Below, in pieces: positions 4,572 to 5,574 of a stretch of DNA of 5,574 nucleotides. The translations under genes were made by a program, and so were the position numbers. Numbering within the stretch: the stretch's first letter is position 1; the number at the start of each line of letters is the position of its first letter. Under the pieces are notes generated by a model. It did not search any database. It saw only the letters and a list, made by a program, of their open reading frames with translations, and was not told the origin of the DNA. Source of the DNA: Bacillota bacterium (lineage in GTDB: Bacteria > Bacillota > Bacilli > Bacillales > Cytobacillaceae); assembly GCA_023389895.1 (NCBI GenBank), contig JAEWDX010000072.1:1-5574 (forward strand). The letters are read 5' to 3'.

Positions 4572-5574
4572 CTACCGATTTAATAAGCTTCCTACATAGC
4601 GTAATAGTTCATTTGCTGATGTTGAATTGTACCCATGCTCATCAATTAAGCGGGCGACTACTTCATTGACCTTCTTAAGCTGCTGTTCATCTGGTGTTTT
4701 CGTTGAAGTCGTAATCTTGACAACATCCTTTAAATCAGCAAATAGTTTCTTCTGAATCGCTTCCCGTAGTCTATCATGAGAATTATAATCAAATCGCTTT
4801 CCTTTCCGCGCAAAAGCCGAAATCCGAATCAGAATTTCTTCACGGAATGCTTTCTTTGCATTTTCAGAAATGCCGATTTGCTCTTCGATGGAGCGCATTA
4901 GCTTTTCATCTGGACTAATTTCCTCACCAGTCAATGGATCACGAAGCTTTGATTTATTGCAATAGGCTTCGACATTGTCTAAATAATTATCCATTAACGT
5001 CTTAGCAGACTCCTCATACGAGTAAACAAATGCCTTTTGAACTTCCTTCTTAGCAATATCATCATATTCCTTCCGCGCAAGAGAAATAAAATTTAAATAC
5101 CGTTCTTTTAGCTCAGCTGTAATTGACGGATGTTGATTCAATCCTTCCTTCAATGATCGCAGAACATCAAGTGCATTAATCGAAGAAATTTCTTTCCGGA
5201 TAATTGTGGAAGAAATTCGATTAATCACATAACGCGGGTCAATTCCACTCATTCCCTCATCGGCGAATTCCTTTTTCAACTCTGTCAAGTCTGCCTGATT
5301 ATAACCCTCCACACTCTCACCGTCATAAAGCCGCATTTTCTTTACTAAATCAATATCGCCCTTTTTCGGCTCCTTCAATCGGGTTAAGATTGTAAACATT
5401 GCTGCAACCTTTAACGTATGTGGAGCGATATGAACATCGGCAACATCACTTTCGTGGATCATTTTATCATAAATTTTTTCTTCTTGTGTGACCTTTAAAT
5501 TGTACGGAATGGGCATCACGATAATCCTTGAGTGAAGGGCCTCATTTTTCTTATTCGAAATGAAGGATCGGTAC
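4572..5574 (-). CDS. prkA: PrkA, AAA+/serine protein kinase, C-terminal half (runs off right edge)
   Basis: The frame is open from the right edge to the TAG at 4572-4574 and gives 333 residues, about half of the roughly 630-residue PrkA. It enters with YRSFISNKKNEALHSRIIVM, then PIPYNLKVTQEEKIYDKMI, the end of the AAA+ module. It continues through HIAPHTLKVAAMFTILTRLK and the PrkA C-terminal domain, including GMSGIDPRYVINRISS and LRDPLTGEEISPDEKLMRSI. The GTG-ATG near 5519 is internal, not the start, because conserved PrkA sequence continues upstream of it. PrkA was described as a serine kinase with an AAA+ core; in B. subtilis it affects sporulation, and its E. coli relative YeaG acts in stress and starvation. 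The Walker motifs lie outside the window and cannot be checked. The yhbH partner gene follows on the same strand after an opposing small gene. Confidence 0.93.
   Translation of the reverse strand, partial: YRSFISNKKNEALHSRIIVMPIPYNLKVTQEEKIYDKMIHESDVADVHIAPHTLKVAAMFTILTRLKEPKKGDIDLVKKMRLYDGESVEGYNQADLTELKKEFADEGMSGIDPRYVINRISSTIIRKEISSINALDVLRSLKEGLNQHPSITAELKERYLNFISLARKEYDDIAKKEVQKAFVYSYEESAKTLMDNYLDNVEAYCNKSKLRDPLTGEEISPDEKLMRSIEEQIGISENAKKAFREEILIRISAFARKGKRFDYNSHDRLREAIQKKLFADLKDVVKITTSTKTPDEQQLKKVNEVVARLIDEHGYNSTSANELLRYVGSLLNR

Noticed and set aside
4463..4669. 68-codon plus-strand open frame across the bidirectional terminator into prkA
   Set aside because: It runs through the terminator hairpin and antisense to prkA, with no ribosome binding site.
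5517..5519. GTG at 5519 as the start of prkA
   Set aside because: Conserved PrkA sequence (FISNKKNEALHSRIIV) continues in frame upstream to the window edge, so this codon is internal.

Overview
The window looks like chromosomal DNA from a low-GC, endospore-forming Firmicute of the Bacillaceae. The evidence is AT-rich intergenic DNA, AGGAGG-type ribosome binding sites, and genes recognisable as Bacillus lutA, lutR, yhbH and prkA. No database search was possible, so family calls rest on recognised protein sequence and motifs.

Left part (1-1400): a lactate-utilisation locus read leftwards. The first 27 codons of lutA run off the left edge. Upstream of it, on the same strand, is its likely GntR/FadR-type regulator lutR, which starts at a TTG codon and ends in its own terminator. 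The lutA leader is dense: a candidate sigma-A promoter, a cre-like catabolite-repression site over the -35 box, and an operator-like palindrome TCATC-N-GATGA. The same palindrome recurs upstream of lutR, which suggests that LutR controls both lutA and itself.

Middle part (1401-2770): an eroded accessory segment. It holds a half-length FUSC/aromatic-acid-exporter-like membrane protein and, right behind it, the C-terminal stump of a DJ-1/PfpI-family protein with its terminator. A leftward small gene appears to be broken at two A7 homopolymers but still has a ribosome binding site and a terminator. A short rightward membrane ORF with an excellent ribosome binding site may be a truncated YisL-like (DUF1516) gene.

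Right part (2768-5574): the sporulation-associated pair prkA (C-terminal half only; the rest lies beyond the right edge) and yhbH, both leftward. They encode an AAA+/serine kinase-type protein and a von Willebrand A-domain protein, relatives of E. coli YeaG and YeaH. Between them, on the opposite strand, sits an unrecognised 63-residue zinc-ribbon-like protein that converges on prkA and shares a bidirectional terminator with it. No mobile element, CRISPR array, tRNA or rRNA was seen. The least explained items are the zinc-ribbon gene and the broken small gene.
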